Of a stretch of 64,000 nt of DNA, positions 63,560 through 64,000 are shown piece after piece (the first letter of the stretch is position 1; each line of letters begins with the position of its first letter). The position numbers were made by a program, and so were the translations under genes. The notes beneath the pieces were generated by a model. The model had not been told where the DNA came from. It ran no database searches and saw only the letters and a program-made list of their open reading frames with translations. The DNA is from Circinella umbellata. Lineage: Eukaryota > Mucoromycota > Mucoromycetes > Mucorales > Lichtheimiaceae. The stretch is from assembly GCA_025093555.1 (NCBI GenBank), contig JAIWNF010000032.1, forward strand, positions 1 to 64,000, written 5' to 3'.

Positions 63560-63790
63560 ATATACACATATGAGAAAACGTTAGATGAAACAAGAAGAAC
63601 ACGTATTCTTAATGGTGCAGTAAAAATTTTGTTTGTAGTAACTCGGCATTAGGCACAAAAAGAAGAGTACTGAACGACAACAGGTTGATTTCAGTCTAGG
63701 TTCTGTTGCCTAGCTAGATTAGTTTTTTCTCTTGTTGAGGAAATAATATGTTCTTTGTAGTGAAAACATTTCCTTACTACTCTGAAAGAT
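63560..63790 (-). pseudogene. Decayed copy of the zinc-knuckle gene's second exon
   Basis: The reverse complement retains KCFHYKEHIISSTREKTNL, matching TCFRYKEFIISPTRGKANL of copy 1, then hits a stop (after QQNLD) and loses frame. The knuckle exon was not found beyond it. The rest of 63082-64000 shows no gene. Confidence 0.5.
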
Positions 63791-64000
63791 ATCATCACGA
63801 ACTCATTCTTACATCTTTACCACTATCGATACACGTGGAAGTTAATTTACTTGAGCCAAAAACATTCCAAATTTTTTCAACTTATCAACTGTGAACAAAA
63901 AATAATCACCCGTAAACCCCAAAGCAGAACGGATCAACGAACTGACTTTGTGATGACGATTAACTGGTGAATAAAGCTAATAAACAAGTTGGTCACCATC

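Larger units (their letters stand above)
60561..63830. repeat. Segmental duplication, copy 2
   Basis: Matches 47016-50345 in the same orientation, from ~200 bp upstream of the F-box gene to the zinc-knuckle gene region. Shared upstream blocks include AAAATGCAGCAAA, ACGCCCAACT and GAGGGCTG. Confidence 0.85.

Overview
The window looks like nuclear DNA of an early-diverging filamentous fungus, most likely a Mucoromycota (Mucorales-type) genome. The DNA is very AT-rich. Genes have many short GT-AG introns, and families typical of these fungi are present: KDZ and Tnp2-like transposases, Mutator-like elements (MULEs), a Helitron, expanded TPR/F-box/LRR proteins, and eukaryotic housekeeping genes such as ARPC1, kynurenine 3-monooxygenase and phospholipase D1. 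The species cannot be fixed from this window, and all splice sites are read by eye.

Layout. 0.1-5.9 kb holds a divergent two-gene transposon: a Tnp2-like transposase on the minus strand and, 92 bp away on the plus strand, an unrecognised coiled-coil/AT-hook partner gene. AT-rich repeats follow. 5.86-8.3 kb is a decayed KDZ transposase. 8.7-11.8 kb is a patchwork of small repeats, including a 1.67-kb element with ~430-bp inverted ends built of ~29-bp units. 11.9-15.2 kb is a MULE transposase joined to an OTU-type cysteine protease domain. 15.4-20.7 kb is a second, older copy of the divergent Tnp2/partner element. A MULE with 9-bp target duplications split its shared promoter, and a TA-flanked inverted-repeat element cut its transposase. 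21.7-26.2 kb is another inverted-repeat element, itself carrying a young 1.79-kb MULE with ~540-bp arms. 26.7-30.8 kb holds two minus-strand unknown genes, one of them HMG-box-like.

32.4-44.4 kb is a clean housekeeping block of four intact genes: an EF-hand mitochondrial carrier (+), ARPC1 (-), KMO/BNA4 (+) and PLD1/SPO14 (-). No element or premature stop was seen in it.

45.9-64 kb becomes repetitive again. It has a 5'-truncated LINE, two copies of a ~3.3-kb segmental duplication, a Helitron helicase relic, broken unknown genes, a Tc1/mariner-type transposase lacking a catalytic Asp, and a 2.9-kb candidate inverted-repeat element. Each duplication copy carries a TPR/F-box/LRR gene and a small zinc-knuckle gene. 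F-box copy 1 is frameshifted and copy 2 intact; the zinc-knuckle gene is decayed in copy 2.

The best candidate for an undescribed system is the divergent Tnp2 + partner pair. Two independent copies keep the same head-to-head order, and the two partner proteins share a domain (Y-x-T-T ... S-W-x-A) followed by a basic, AT-hook or RG-rich tail. This suggests a conserved DNA-binding accessory protein of the transposase.
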